64,000 bases of DNA from Flavobacterium omnivorum (GTDB lineage: Bacteria > Bacteroidota > Bacteroidia > Flavobacteriales > Flavobacteriaceae). The DNA is taken from assembly GCF_900099915.1 (NCBI RefSeq), contig NZ_FNDB01000010.1, positions 1 through 64,000 of the forward strand, given 5' to 3'. Of this stretch, positions 8,202-16,973 are shown piece after piece (positions within the stretch are counted from its first letter, which is position 1; every line of letters starts with the position of its first letter). Made by a program: the position numbers and the translations under genes. Under the pieces are notes generated by a model. That model worked only from the letters and a program-made list of their open reading frames with translations, searched no databases and had not been told where the DNA came from.

Positions 8202-8623
8202 GTTCATTAAATCGAGTTTTAAATATTGGGATTAGTCTTAAACTGGAAAATAGCTTTACATTAAGTAATGGTACGATTGTCTAAGAAAAGCGGTTTTGAT
8301 CAACTTTAAACTTTTAAACTCAATCATGTGATGAGCCTTTTGGTATTCGTCGCAAGGTTAACAATTGAAATTTATAGGAGTACTAATGTTGCTTTTTAGA
8401 TTTTTAGGATTTGGCTTTTAGTACTTAAAGTAGCAGGGTGAGAACCTAAAATGACTACGGATTTAGTATTGGTGTGATTTTTGTTCCGCTGCACATGCTT
8501 AAAATGAAGTTAAAATGAGAATAGTGTACTTTTTATTTTGGTACTAATTCCCTTTCTTTGTCTTAATACCGTGGTTTATAAGATAAAATAATTGGCTCAA
8601 ATTTGTTGATTTAAAATATAAAT
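8202..8623. other. Intergenic stretch without recognisable gene
   Basis: No reading frame of useful length with coding character is present in these 420 bases. An 8-bp inverted repeat, AGTACTAA (8379-8386) and TTAGTACT (8418-8425), with 31 nt between, and a further GGTACTAA near 8539 are visible. No perfect TAnnTTTG box is obvious directly before the DinB-like gene, so the promoter of the following cluster is unclear. Confidence 0.5.
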
Positions 8624-9112
8624 ATGCTAATACCCTCTATTAAAAACAGCTTAAATGAACTAATTGATTTGCTGAATCAATTGTCCCAAAAAGAATATTC
8701 AAATTCTTGTGCGGAATTAAGTAATGCATCTATTGGAGAACACACCAGACATATTATTGAGATGTTTCAGTGCTTAGAAAATCGATATGATTGTGGTGTT
8801 GTTAATTATGATACTAGAGAACGAAATAGTCGTATTCAAACGGATACTGCTTTTGCCATCGAAAATATTGTAATGATTCAACAAAATGTGGATAAACAAA
8901 ATAAGAAAATTGAGCTATTACAAGTTATTGATGGCGAAGAAATTTGGATTGAAAGTAATTATTTTAGAGAGTTGCTTTATAATTTGGAACATTGTATTCA
9001 TCATCAAGCATTGATAAAAGTAGCTATTTTACAATGTGAAACGGTGACTGTTAATCCTGATTTTGGTGTTGCTCGCTCTACAATAGAATATAGGAAGCAA
9101 TGTGCACAGTAA
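8624..9112 (+). CDS. DinB-like (four-helix, metal-binding) protein
   Basis: This 162-residue protein is predicted to be all helical. It has the spaced histidines of the DinB/YfiT superfamily: His40 in GEHTRHIIEMF and His123/His126/His127 in LEHCIHHQALIKV. Such proteins bind a divalent metal; some are thiol-dependent transferases, others of unknown function. Its last 13 nt overlap the start of the NRDE gene, so the two are translationally coupled. The family is recognised from the motif pattern only; the substrate is unknown. Confidence 0.7.
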   Translation: MLIPSIKNSLNELIDLLNQLSQKEYSNSCAELSNASIGEHTRHIIEMFQCLENRYDCGVVNYDTRERNSRIQTDTAFAIENIVMIQQNVDKQNKKIELLQVIDGEEIWIESNYFRELLYNLEHCIHHQALIKVAILQCETVTVNPDFGVARSTIEYRKQCAQ

Positions 9113-9810
9113 GTTTTGTAACCACAAGGGATAAAATTATCATTACCTCAAATCGAGATGAAAAAATAGTGCGACCTAGCGCTATTCCACCTAGACTCTA
9201 TACACTAAATGGGAACGATCTTATTTTCCCAAAGGATCCGTTAGCAGGTGGAACTTGGTTTGTTACTAGAGCAGATGGAACTATTCTAGTGCTGTTAAAT
9301 GGCGCTGATGAAAAGCATAAAGTACAACTTCCGTATCGAAAAAGTAGAGGTTTGGTTGTTTTAGATGTGATCAGCAGCTTTTCGCCAAAGGATTTCTGGA
9401 ACGACATTGATTTAGAAAATATAGAACCGTTTACTTTAGTTTTATTTCAAAATAAGATGCTTTTTCAATTGCGATGGAACGGAAAGGAGAAAGAAACCAT
9501 GCCTTTGGATATTAAAAAAAATCACATTTGGTCATCATCTACTTTATATCCGTCGGCCATTCGAGAAAAACGCTCAAATTGGTTTCATACTTTTGTGGAT
9601 CAGAATTCTGATCTTTCAGTCTCAAAAATGTATGGTTTTCATCGCCATACGGAGTCCGGAAATAATGAAAATGGCCTTGTGATTAATAGGAATGATGAGT
9701 TGAAAACGTTAAGCATCACGCAATCCGTGCTGGAAAATAACAAAGTCAGTATCTTTCACTATGATTTGATTGCCCAACAGGAGTTTTCTTCGTCATTTAT
9801 CACTGTTTAA
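9100..9810 (+). CDS. NRDE (TANGO2-like) family protein
   Basis: The 236-residue protein starts MCTVSF and contains the name-giving motif SNRDE at 18-22, followed by GGTWFV and NGADEKH. These are hallmarks of the NRDE/TANGO2 family, in which Cys2 is invariant and resembles the nucleophile of N-terminal hydrolases. Human and worm members have been linked to heme handling and lipid homeostasis, but the bacterial role is not established. It overlaps the DinB-like gene by 13 nt and is 10 nt before the ATP-grasp gene. Confidence 0.85.
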   Translation: MCTVSFVTTRDKIIITSNRDEKIVRPSAIPPRLYTLNGNDLIFPKDPLAGGTWFVTRADGTILVLLNGADEKHKVQLPYRKSRGLVVLDVISSFSPKDFWNDIDLENIEPFTLVLFQNKMLFQLRWNGKEKETMPLDIKKNHIWSSSTLYPSAIREKRSNWFHTFVDQNSDLSVSKMYGFHRHTESGNNENGLVINRNDELKTLSITQSVLENNKVSIFHYDLIAQQEFSSSFITV

Positions 9811-9820
9811 TAACTATAGT

Positions 9821-10855
9821 ATGAAACTATTTTTTCATAAAATTACGCATTGGGAATACTGGCCTTTCCAGATTGTATATATTCCCATTTATTTTTTATG
9901 GTCCTATTATTCCATCAAGGCAAAGTCAATTTTTTTCTTCAATGCCTGTAATCCAACCATAAAAAATGGAGGTTTTATGATGGAGTCCAAAAAAGAAATT
10001 TACGATTTGATTCCACAACAGTATTTCCCGAAAACGGAATTAATAAAAGAGGGAACTGATCTTCAAAACGTTTTAAATGCTATTATAAAAGCAAAAATAA
10101 AATACCCTTTGATTGCAAAACCCGATACAGGTCTGCGCGGCTCTGCAGTAAAAAAAATCAATTCTATAACTGATTTAGAAGAATATACGCAAAAAGCAAA
10201 TTTCGATTATGTGGTTCAGGATTTAATTCCATTTGATAATGAAGTTGGAATTTTCTATGTTCGTTATCCTCATGAAAAAGCGGGTAGAATTACAGGAATC
10301 GTATCAAAGGAATTTTTAATTGTCACTGGTAATGGCTTTTCAACTATAGATGAATTGATTAAAGAAAACCCGCGATATGAATTACAATTGCCCGTTTTAA
10401 AGCAGGAATACGGTCGAAGATTGCTCGATATTTTACCTAAAGGGGAGAAATTGAATTTGGTGCCTTATGGGAATCATGCTCGAGGCGCAAAATTCATTGA
10501 TGGAAGTCATTGGATAACTCCAAAATTAACACAGACTATAAACGAAATGTGTTTGCAAATTCCAGGTTTCTATTTTGGTAGATTGGATGTAATGTATCAT
10601 ACTATGGAAGAATTGGAGCAAGGCCTTAATTTTTTAGTTGTAGAACTAAATGGCGCTGGGAGTGAACCCACTCACATATACGACCCAAAGCATTCTTTAT
10701 TTTTTGCTTGGAAAGAACTCGCACGGCATATTACGTATATGTATGAAATAAGCGTAGCGAACCATAAAAAGGGTGCTGCCTATTTACTGCATAAGGACGG
10801 CATGAAAGAATATAAAATGCACTTGGAACAAAGCAATAAAATTATAAATTTTTAA
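9821..10855 (+). CDS. ATP-grasp ligase-like protein (D-Ala-D-Ala ligase-like)
   Basis: The protein (344 residues) has an ATP-grasp fold: YPLIAKPDTGLRGSAV in the nucleotide-binding subdomain, VQDLIPFDNEVGIFYVRYP, then GRLDVMY and VVELNGAGSEPTHIYDP carrying likely metal-binding Asp, Glu and Asn. The ATG at 9821 is chosen over one at 9770 because the longer form overlaps the NRDE gene and adds 17 unrelated residues. The N-terminus has a hydrophobic stretch (WPFQIVYIPIYFLWSYY), so membrane association is possible. Substrate unknown; a carboxylate-amine or phospho-activation reaction is expected from the family. It ends 4 nt before the LysE-like gene. Confidence 0.75.
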   Translation: MKLFFHKITHWEYWPFQIVYIPIYFLWSYYSIKAKSIFFFNACNPTIKNGGFMMESKKEIYDLIPQQYFPKTELIKEGTDLQNVLNAIIKAKIKYPLIAKPDTGLRGSAVKKINSITDLEEYTQKANFDYVVQDLIPFDNEVGIFYVRYPHEKAGRITGIVSKEFLIVTGNGFSTIDELIKENPRYELQLPVLKQEYGRRLLDILPKGEKLNLVPYGNHARGAKFIDGSHWITPKLTQTINEMCLQIPGFYFGRLDVMYHTMEELEQGLNFLVVELNGAGSEPTHIYDPKHSLFFAWKELARHITYMYEISVANHKKGAAYLLHKDGMKEYKMHLEQSNKIINF

Positions 10856-10859
10856 AGTA

Positions 10860-11507
10860 ATGATGGCATTAAAGAATATTTTTATTGGTTTTTTAGTGAG
10901 CTTTATTGGTTCCATACCATTAGGATATTTGAATGTTATCGGTTTTGAAATTTATTCAAAGTTAGGAATGAACAGCTTGGTGTTCTTTTTATTAGGAGTA
11001 ATTTTCGTGGAGATGTTTGTGATTTATTTCACTTTAATTTTTGCAAAGCAACTGGTCAATAATAAAAAACTTATGAAAATTATTGATTTTTTTGCCGTTT
11101 TTTTTCTGTTGATAATAGGCTATTCTTTCTATGCAAGTGCTAATCAAACGATAGATCAGCAAGGTGTTTTAGAAAAATATGCGATGTATTCGCCCTTGTT
11201 AATAGGTGTTTTTTTGAGTGCTATTAATTTTCTTCAAGTACCATTTTGGACCGGTTGGAATCTGTATCTGATCAATGGTAATTATATTTCAATTGTAAAT
11301 AAACTCAAACTGTTTTATATTGCAGGGACTTTAATAGGTACATTTGTCGGAATGTTGAGTTTGGTTCTGATATTGAATATTTTAGCTCAAAATACAGCAA
11401 GCTTTTCTAAATATATAATTCCAATTGTAATTCCATCATTTTTTGTGGTTTTAGCTTTTGCTCAAATGGTTAAAGTTTACAAAAAATATTATCGAGAAAG
11501 AGTCTGA
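10860..11507 (+). CDS. LysE-type translocator family membrane protein
   Basis: This 215-residue protein is almost entirely hydrophobic with about six membrane segments. The N-terminal helix IFIGFLVSFIGSIPLGYLN, with the conserved S-I-P-x-G pattern, is typical of the LysE/RhtB exporter superfamily, which exports amino acids and small amino-acid-like molecules. It lies 4 nt after the ATP-grasp gene, so it may export that enzyme's product; this is inference. Two adjacent ATG codons are available at the start. Confidence 0.7.
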   Translation: MMALKNIFIGFLVSFIGSIPLGYLNVIGFEIYSKLGMNSLVFFLLGVIFVEMFVIYFTLIFAKQLVNNKKLMKIIDFFAVFFLLIIGYSFYASANQTIDQQGVLEKYAMYSPLLIGVFLSAINFLQVPFWTGWNLYLINGNYISIVNKLKLFYIAGTLIGTFVGMLSLVLILNILAQNTASFSKYIIPIVIPSFFVVLAFAQMVKVYKKYYRERV

Positions 11508-11562
11508 ATATAAAAATAAGGATAAATTATATCATTTTACTAACCAAAAATCCGCTTTAATT

Positions 11563-12534
11563 ATGAAAAAAGTTTTTCTGTTACTTCCATTTCTTTTCTT
11601 GTGCTGCAAACCAATTTCTTCGGTTGTGACTGAGACCACAACAAGTGAACCGCTATCAATCGAGTATAAAGTAAAAGAAAATGATGTCGCTAAAACATTA
11701 AAATATTTAGCTTCAGATGAATTAGAAGGAAGGGAAACTGGACAAGCAGGGATGGTAAAAGCTGCGGATTATTTAGAGCAATTTTTTATAGATAGTAAGG
11801 TAAAGCCCTATTTCAAATCGTATCGGGATACACTTTCCACTTTCAAGGGTACTGCGTTTAATATAGTTGGTTATATTGAAGGTACTGATGCTGTTCTAAA
11901 AAATGAATTTATAATTCTAAGTGCGCATTATGATCATATTGGAATAGATAAAAAAGGGGTGAATGGGGATTTTATTAATAATGGTGCCAATGATGATGCC
12001 TCAGGAACAACCGCAGTTGCTGAAATGGCAAAGTATTTCAGTAGTGCCAAAAATAACAAACGAAGCATTCTTTTTGTGTTTTTTACAGGAGAAGAAAAAG
12101 GATTGTTGGGTTCTAAACATTTAGCCAAAAAATTGAAAGCGCAAGATTTTAAATTGTATGCCCAGTTTAATATTGAAATGATTGGTGTACCAATGAAAAG
12201 AGATTATCTAGCTTATATTACCGGTTTTGATAAGTCGAATATGGCTGGAAAAATAAATGAATATACTGGAAAAAGCACGATTGGTTTTCTTCCAAAGGAA
12301 GCCGAATTTCAACTCTTTTACAGATCCGATAACTTCTCTTTTTATGATGTTTTCAAAGTTCCTTGCCAATCGGTTAGTACTTTCGATTTTGAGAATTTTG
12401 AATTCTATCACCATGTTTCAGATGATTTTAAAGCAATGGATATTCCCCACATGACATCCTTTATACAAGAATTATTGCCTGCTGTAGCACAAATGGCAAT
12501 TACACCTACTCAAGAAATAATAATGCTTAAATAA
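11563..12534 (+). CDS. M28 family zinc peptidase, lipoprotein
   Basis: The 323-residue protein begins with a lipoprotein signal ending LFLC-C (Cys14 or Cys15), so it is probably anchored in the envelope; no acidic surface-export signal follows. Zinc ligands of M28 aminopeptidases are visible: His122 in AHYDHIG, Asp144/145 in ANDDASGT, Glu177/178 in GEEKGLLGS and His283/284 in FYHHVSDD. The usual Asp of the NLDMIG motif is Glu205 (NIEMIG), a conservative change. The ATG at 11563 is chosen because it creates the signal peptide; the frame runs open back to 11458 inside the preceding gene. Confidence 0.88.
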   Translation: MKKVFLLLPFLFLCCKPISSVVTETTTSEPLSIEYKVKENDVAKTLKYLASDELEGRETGQAGMVKAADYLEQFFIDSKVKPYFKSYRDTLSTFKGTAFNIVGYIEGTDAVLKNEFIILSAHYDHIGIDKKGVNGDFINNGANDDASGTTAVAEMAKYFSSAKNNKRSILFVFFTGEEKGLLGSKHLAKKLKAQDFKLYAQFNIEMIGVPMKRDYLAYITGFDKSNMAGKINEYTGKSTIGFLPKEAEFQLFYRSDNFSFYDVFKVPCQSVSTFDFENFEFYHHVSDDFKAMDIPHMTSFIQELLPAVAQMAITPTQEIIMLK

Positions 12535-12535
12535 C

Positions 12536-13105
12536 TTAAGTAAAGGATTGCTTCATATCATAAGCCAAAATATAATAGTCATTTGTGTTGAATTGAAAAT
12601 CGCCTATAATAGTCCATTTTAGCTTTTCGGTATGCGCTTTGGTGGAGGGGATATTAATTTTGTTAATGAAGGTCAAACTCAAAGGATATTTTTGCGACAG
12701 GTTTATTCTCATTAACTCAAAAAGGGATGTTATTAATCCCTTTCCACGGTAGTCCTTATGAATGCAAATGGGACCATATTGGAAACTATTGGTGGTAGTG
12801 ATTTTAAAATCTAAAAAAGTAAGTTTGGGAAAAAGGGAATTCATATAGTTAAAAATGGGCCATTGATTGAAGAATTCCCAACTACCAGCAAAAATATACC
12901 CAATGATTTTGTAGTTGTCTTTTGCTAAGAACAATTCTTCTTTTTGGATAACTTCGGTAAGTTGTTGTACCGTAAATGGCGTGGTAACAAATCCAAAAGC
13001 TTTTTCTTCTTCGGATAAATTAGTAACAAGGTATAAATCTTGTAGTGCCAAAACGCCTTGGATGTCACTTATTTTTGCGATTTCGAATGTGATAATTTCT
13101 CTCAT
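12536..13105 (-). CDS. GNAT family N-acetyltransferase
   Basis: This 189-residue protein has the GNAT fold signature. The acetyl-CoA loop lies in ICIHKDYRGKGLITSLFELM (R-x-x-G-x-G pattern, about residues 120-138). An N-terminal alpha/beta part and a C-terminal NDYYILAYDM strand complete the domain. The substrate is unknown. It converges with the M28 peptidase gene with only 1 nt between stop codons, and no separate terminator is visible there. Confidence 0.85.
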   Translation of the reverse strand: MREIITFEIAKISDIQGVLALQDLYLVTNLSEEEKAFGFVTTPFTVQQLTEVIQKEELFLAKDNYKIIGYIFAGSWEFFNQWPIFNYMNSLFPKLTFLDFKITTTNSFQYGPICIHKDYRGKGLITSLFELMRINLSQKYPLSLTFINKINIPSTKAHTEKLKWTIIGDFQFNTNDYYILAYDMKQSFT

Positions 13106-13137
13106 TTTCTGATAATTCGATGGTTAGGATTCTGAAT

Positions 13138-13145
13138 CAAAAATA
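13138..13145 (-). promoter_or_regulatory. -7 box of the GNAT gene
   Basis: The minus strand reads TATTTTTG, a perfect TAnnTTTG box, 32 nt before the ATG at 13105. No clear -33 TTTG is seen. Confidence 0.5.
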
Positions 13146-13223
13146 AGGAATTTTATAATAAAATTTTAATTTCATTTCAAGAACAATCTTGGTGTAAAGC
13201 ATCACTTTTTTGTTGTTTTTGTT

Positions 13224-13231
13224 TATTTTTG
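13224..13231 (+). promoter_or_regulatory. -7 box four bases before the SDR start (leaderless)
   Basis: TATTTTTG ends exactly four bases (TTTC) before the ATG at 13236. With the known distance from this box to the transcription start, the mRNA would begin at or next to the start codon. The protein start is fixed by its Rossmann strand, so the geometry is not a start-site artefact. Confidence 0.6.
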
Positions 13232-13235
13232 TTTC

Positions 13236-13913
13236 ATGAAAAATATTATTATAACAGGAACAAGCAGGGGAATAGGATTTGAACTAGCCTTGCAATTTGC
13301 AGCTGCTGGACATCAAGTGTTAGCTGTTTCTAGACACATTCCGCAAGCCTTGTTAGGTAACGAGAACATTACTTGTTTGTCGGTAGATTTATCAAATGAA
13401 TCGGAATTGAATAAAGTAAATGAGTTTCTTTCCAAGTCTTGGAAACAAGTCGATGCTGTCATTCATAACGCAGGAAGTTTATTGTTGAAACCTTTTTCAG
13501 AAACGACTCAGGAAGATTTTGAAAATATCTATAAAGTCAATGTTTTTGGAGTTGCTAATTTGACTCGTGTTTGTTTGTCGTACCTGCAAAAAGGTAGCCA
13601 TGTGGTAACGATTAGTTCTATGGGCGGAATTCAGGGAAGTTTGAAGTTTGCTGGATTGGCAGCTTATAGTTCGAGTAAAGGAGCCGTGATTACATTATCA
13701 GAATTACTGGCAGAAGAATACAAAGATCGTGGAATTTCATTTAACGTTTTAGCTTTAGGATCAGTGCAAACAGAAATGCTGGCTGAAGCTTTTCCAGGCT
13801 ATCAAGCACCAATAACAGCGGGCGAAATGGCAAATTATATTTTTGATTTTACTTTGACCGGAAACAAATATTTCAATGGTAAAGTGTTGCAAGTTTCTTC
13901 TACGAATCCTTAA
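13236..13913 (+). CDS. SDR family NAD(P)-dependent oxidoreductase
   Basis: This 225-residue protein is a short-chain dehydrogenase. The cofactor motif TGTSRGIG is at 7-14, NAG at 78-80, and the catalytic set Ser127/128, Tyr144 and Lys148 (YSSSK) is intact with Asn102. The start is certain because the first Rossmann strand begins at residue 3. The substrate cannot be told from sequence. It is followed after 18 nt by the SprT-like gene in the same direction. Confidence 0.9.
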   Translation: MKNIIITGTSRGIGFELALQFAAAGHQVLAVSRHIPQALLGNENITCLSVDLSNESELNKVNEFLSKSWKQVDAVIHNAGSLLLKPFSETTQEDFENIYKVNVFGVANLTRVCLSYLQKGSHVVTISSMGGIQGSLKFAGLAAYSSSKGAVITLSELLAEEYKDRGISFNVLALGSVQTEMLAEAFPGYQAPITAGEMANYIFDFTLTGNKYFNGKVLQVSSTNP

Positions 13914-13931
13914 TTATAACTCATAATTGTT

Positions 13932-14534
13932 TTGAGCGAAACCTTATCTAGATATATTCCCGAGCATGCGGTAAAACCCGTTTTCGAACTTATTGTTGCC
14001 AATCAAGTGCATCTTAAGATTGTAAACGAGAGACAAACGCGTCATGGAGATTATCGAAAAGGTGTGAATGGAAAGCATGAAATTACGGTAAACTCAAATT
14101 TGAATAAATACAAGTTCTTGATTACATTGATTCATGAAATTTCTCATTTGGTTGCCTTTGAAAAGTTCGGTAGAAACATTAAGCCGCATGGAAACGAATG
14201 GAAATATTCTTTTCAGCGGTTGATGATTCCTTATATTCGACCTGAAATTTTTCCGAATCACTTGTTGCCTTTATTGGCTCGACATTTCAAAAATCCAACG
14301 GCCAGCAGTGATACTGATGCTACTTTGGCATTGGCATTGAAGCAATTTGATCTGCAAAATGATAAAAATTATGTTTTTGAAATTCCTTACGGTAGTGTTT
14401 TCCGAATCCAAAATGGAAAGATTTTCAAGAAAATAGCCGTTAGAACCAAGCGTTTTGAATGCCTCGAAATGAGTACTGGAAAAACGTATTTATTCAATCC
14501 TAATGCTGAGGTAGAACTGTTGAAATCCAGTTAG
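13932..14534 (+). CDS. SprT-like zinc metalloprotein
   Basis: The 200-residue protein has the zinc motif HEISH (His68, Glu69, His72) and a further His86 in KPHGNEWKYSFQRLM, the SprT/Spartan pattern. Eukaryotic relatives cut DNA-protein crosslinks; the bacterial role is less clear. The start is a TTG, since no in-frame ATG lies near and the sequence upstream holds the SDR stop. It converges with mlaF with 2 nt between stops. Confidence 0.85.
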   Translation: MSETLSRYIPEHAVKPVFELIVANQVHLKIVNERQTRHGDYRKGVNGKHEITVNSNLNKYKFLITLIHEISHLVAFEKFGRNIKPHGNEWKYSFQRLMIPYIRPEIFPNHLLPLLARHFKNPTASSDTDATLALALKQFDLQNDKNYVFEIPYGSVFRIQNGKIFKKIAVRTKRFECLEMSTGKTYLFNPNAEVELLKSS

Positions 14535-14536
14535 CA

Positions 14537-15298
14537 TTACTCCTTCAAATACGCTTCACGTACTTTTTTGAATAAATTAGAAGAATAAACAAAGGCGACA
14601 ACATCCTCATTATCAGTTCTGAAAATTTCTTCTTTGTTTCCTTCCCAGGCCTTTAAACCATCTTTCAGGAATAGAATTTTCTCTCCAATTTCCATCACGG
14701 AGTTCATGTCGTGAGTATTTATAACTGTTGTGATGTTATACTCTTCGGTAATTTCTTTGATCAAATTATCAATCAAAATTGCTGTATTGGGATCTAAACC
14801 AGAGTTAGGTTCATCACAAAATAAGTATTTAGGTTTGTTTACGATTGCACGAGCAATAGCAACACGTTTTTGCATCCCTCCAGAAATTTGAGAAGGTAAT
14901 TTTCCATGTGCGTCTGTTAATGCTACTCTTTCTAGCACAAAATCAACACGTTCTTTTATTTTAGCTTTATTATCTTTGGTAAACATTCGTAATGGGAATC
15001 CAACATTTTCAGCTACAGTCATGGAGTCAAACAGAGCACTTCCTTGAAATACCATTCCAATTTCCGTTCTAAGTTCTCTCTTTTCATTTGGATCTAATTC
15101 GGAGTAAATTCGTCCATCAAAACATATTTGACCAGATTCAGGCGTGTGAATGCCCAAAAGACTTTTTAATAAAACTGTTTTTCCGGATCCGCTTTGCCCA
15201 ATTATTAAATTGGTTTTTCCAGTTTCAAAAACGGTCGAAATGCCTTTAAGAATTTTGTTTCCGTTAAATGATTTTTCTATATTTTTAATTTCTATCAT
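14537..15298 (-). CDS. mlaF: ABC transporter ATPase, MlaF-like
   Basis: This 253-residue ATPase drives an MCE-type lipid transporter at the inner membrane. The Walker A motif GQSGSGKT is at 34-41, the signature ISGGMQKR at about 137-144 and the Walker B segment YLFCDEPNSGLDP at about 158-170. Length and the downstream position relative to an MlaE permease (4-nt overlap) identify the pair. No MCE substrate-binding (MlaD) gene follows in this window, so it must be elsewhere. Confidence 0.9.
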   Translation of the reverse strand: MIEIKNIEKSFNGNKILKGISTVFETGKTNLIIGQSGSGKTVLLKSLLGIHTPESGQICFDGRIYSELDPNEKRELRTEIGMVFQGSALFDSMTVAENVGFPLRMFTKDNKAKIKERVDFVLERVALTDAHGKLPSQISGGMQKRVAIARAIVNKPKYLFCDEPNSGLDPNTAILIDNLIKEITEEYNITTVINTHDMNSVMEIGEKILFLKDGLKAWEGNKEEIFRTDNEDVVAFVYSSNLFKKVREAYLKE

Positions 15299-16044
15299 GA
15301 GCCTAGTAACAGTTGTGTTAATATATAATTAAAAAGTATAATGGAAACGGATGTCCAAACAAAGGAAACGGTGCTGGCTTTCCCTACTTCAAGTGCGCCA
15401 CCTTTCATGTAATAGCCGTGAAATGAAGGTATGGTTGCTAATAACATGGCAAAAATTAATGTTTTTATGAAGGCATAAACAATATGAAACGGAATAAAGT
15501 CCATTTGGGTACCATTTATAAATTCAGCGCTTGAGATAAAGCCGCCATAAACACCCGCCATCCATCCACCGAGAACGCCTAGAAACATTGCAATTCCAAT
15601 AAGAAATGGATATAATAATAAGGCAATTATTTTTGGGAATACAAGGTAATTTAAGGAATTTACCCCCATTACTTCTAAGGCATCAATTTGTTCCGTAACC
15701 CTCATCGTTCCTATGCTTGAAGTGATAAAGGAACCCATTTTCCCAGCCATGATAACGGAAATAAAAGTAGGAGCAAATTCTAACACAACGGATTGTCGTG
15801 TTGCAAAGCCAATAAGGTATTTTGGAATCAAAGGATTCGTCAAATTTAATGCGGTTTGGATAGCAACTACACCTCCTACGAAGAAAGAAATGAACGCTAC
15901 AATACCAAGAGAATCGATAATTAAGTCATCAATTTCCTTGAAAATTAAATTTCTCATTACAGACCATTTGGTTTGTTTATTGAAAATTTCTTTCAGCATT
16001 AAGAAGTATCTTCCTATTTGCGTTATATAGCGAATGAGCATCAT
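15295..16044 (-). CDS. mlaE: MlaE family lipid ABC transporter permease
   Basis: This 249-residue membrane protein has about five to six hydrophobic segments, and the region EFAPTFISVIMAGKMGSFITSSIGTMRVTEQIDALEVMGV is the hallmark of MlaE/YrbE permeases. With MlaF (4-nt overlap) it would move phospholipids between the inner and outer membranes. Two consecutive ATG codons open the gene. It lies 80 nt after the glycosyltransferase gene on the same strand, so the upstream promoter could read through. Confidence 0.92.
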   Translation of the reverse strand: MMLIRYITQIGRYFLMLKEIFNKQTKWSVMRNLIFKEIDDLIIDSLGIVAFISFFVGGVVAIQTALNLTNPLIPKYLIGFATRQSVVLEFAPTFISVIMAGKMGSFITSSIGTMRVTEQIDALEVMGVNSLNYLVFPKIIALLLYPFLIGIAMFLGVLGGWMAGVYGGFISSAEFINGTQMDFIPFHIVYAFIKTLIFAMLLATIPSFHGYYMKGGALEVGKASTVSFVWTSVSIILFNYILTQLLLGS

Positions 16045-16124
16045 AAGTTTTACGAATATGGGCTAAATTACAAAAAATGTCAGGAGTTATCTCTTTTGGT
16101 TCAGCAGTTTTTTGATTTTGTTGG

Positions 16125-16973
16125 CTAAAAAAGCTTTTGTTTCATTTTCTTCAAACGGTATTTCCGAATGAATTTTGCTTGCTCTATTGTTACTAATAAA
16201 GGAGTTTGGGCCGCTTTAGCTTTGCAGAAACCTTTAATGTAATCTATAAAAAGTAGCGGTTTTTTCTTCATTAGCGCCAGTTTTGTCGAAGCTATGGAAG
16301 TGATTAAAAAACCGTAGCCTAAAGTGTAAAATGCTTCTCCTTGTTTGTATCGGGCTGTTTTGTTGTAGTTTGCTCCGGTTGGTTTCAGATGTTTTACAAT
16401 TAATGAAGAATCCGTAACGACTTTCCATCCGTAGAATTTCGAGAGTAATTCATCGACGGTATCCCAACCCATTGCTGGCTTTAAATTGCCTATTTGTAAA
16501 AAACATTCTTTTCTGTAGGCTTTGAAGGCACCCCGAATGTGGTCTTTATCAGTTAGATTTTCTAGAATCCAAGAGCCATTTTTCTCGATATACGCAAATC
16601 CACCAACCATTCCTATGGTGGCATCTTTTTCGAAAGTATTTAAAACAGTTTCAAAATAATTGTGTGGTAGAATCAAATCGGCATCTAGCTTTACAATGAC
16701 ATCGTAATTTTCGTCCAATGTTTCAAAACCCTTGTGAAAAGCTTGAATGACTTTGCTTCCCGGCAAATGTATTGCTTCAGAGGTTTTATTGACCAATGTG
16801 ATAAAAGGATTTTCTTTGGCGAAGTCCATCACGATTTCGGCAGTTTTATCCGTAGAATTGTCATTGACAACGACAACTTTTTTGGGTAAAACGGTTTGTG
16901 AAATCAATGAATCTAATGTCAAAGCAATAAATGCTTCCTCGTTATGCGCCGGAATGACGATATAATAATTCAT
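16125..16973 (-). CDS. Glycosyltransferase family 2
   Basis: The 282-residue protein has the GT-A fold: PAHNEEAFI at 8-16, VVVNDNSTDKT at 34-44 and the metal-binding D-x-D pair in VKLDADLI (Asp97, Asp99). It uses a nucleotide sugar as donor; the acceptor is unknown. Its ATG overlaps the methyltransferase stop by one base (TAATG), so the two are coupled. The C-terminus is basic without clear membrane anchors. Confidence 0.88.
   Translation of the reverse strand: MNYYIVIPAHNEEAFIALTLDSLISQTVLPKKVVVVNDNSTDKTAEIVMDFAKENPFITLVNKTSEAIHLPGSKVIQAFHKGFETLDENYDVIVKLDADLILPHNYFETVLNTFEKDATIGMVGGFAYIEKNGSWILENLTDKDHIRGAFKAYRKECFLQIGNLKPAMGWDTVDELLSKFYGWKVVTDSSLIVKHLKPTGANYNKTARYKQGEAFYTLGYGFLITSIASTKLALMKKKPLLFIDYIKGFCKAKAAQTPLLVTIEQAKFIRKYRLKKMKQKLF

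Noticed and set aside
8145..8623. Possible gene remnant or small RNA in the long gap before the DinB-like gene.
   Set aside because: No frame shows coding character and no strong fold or promoter plus terminator pair was found; only an 8-bp inverted repeat is present.
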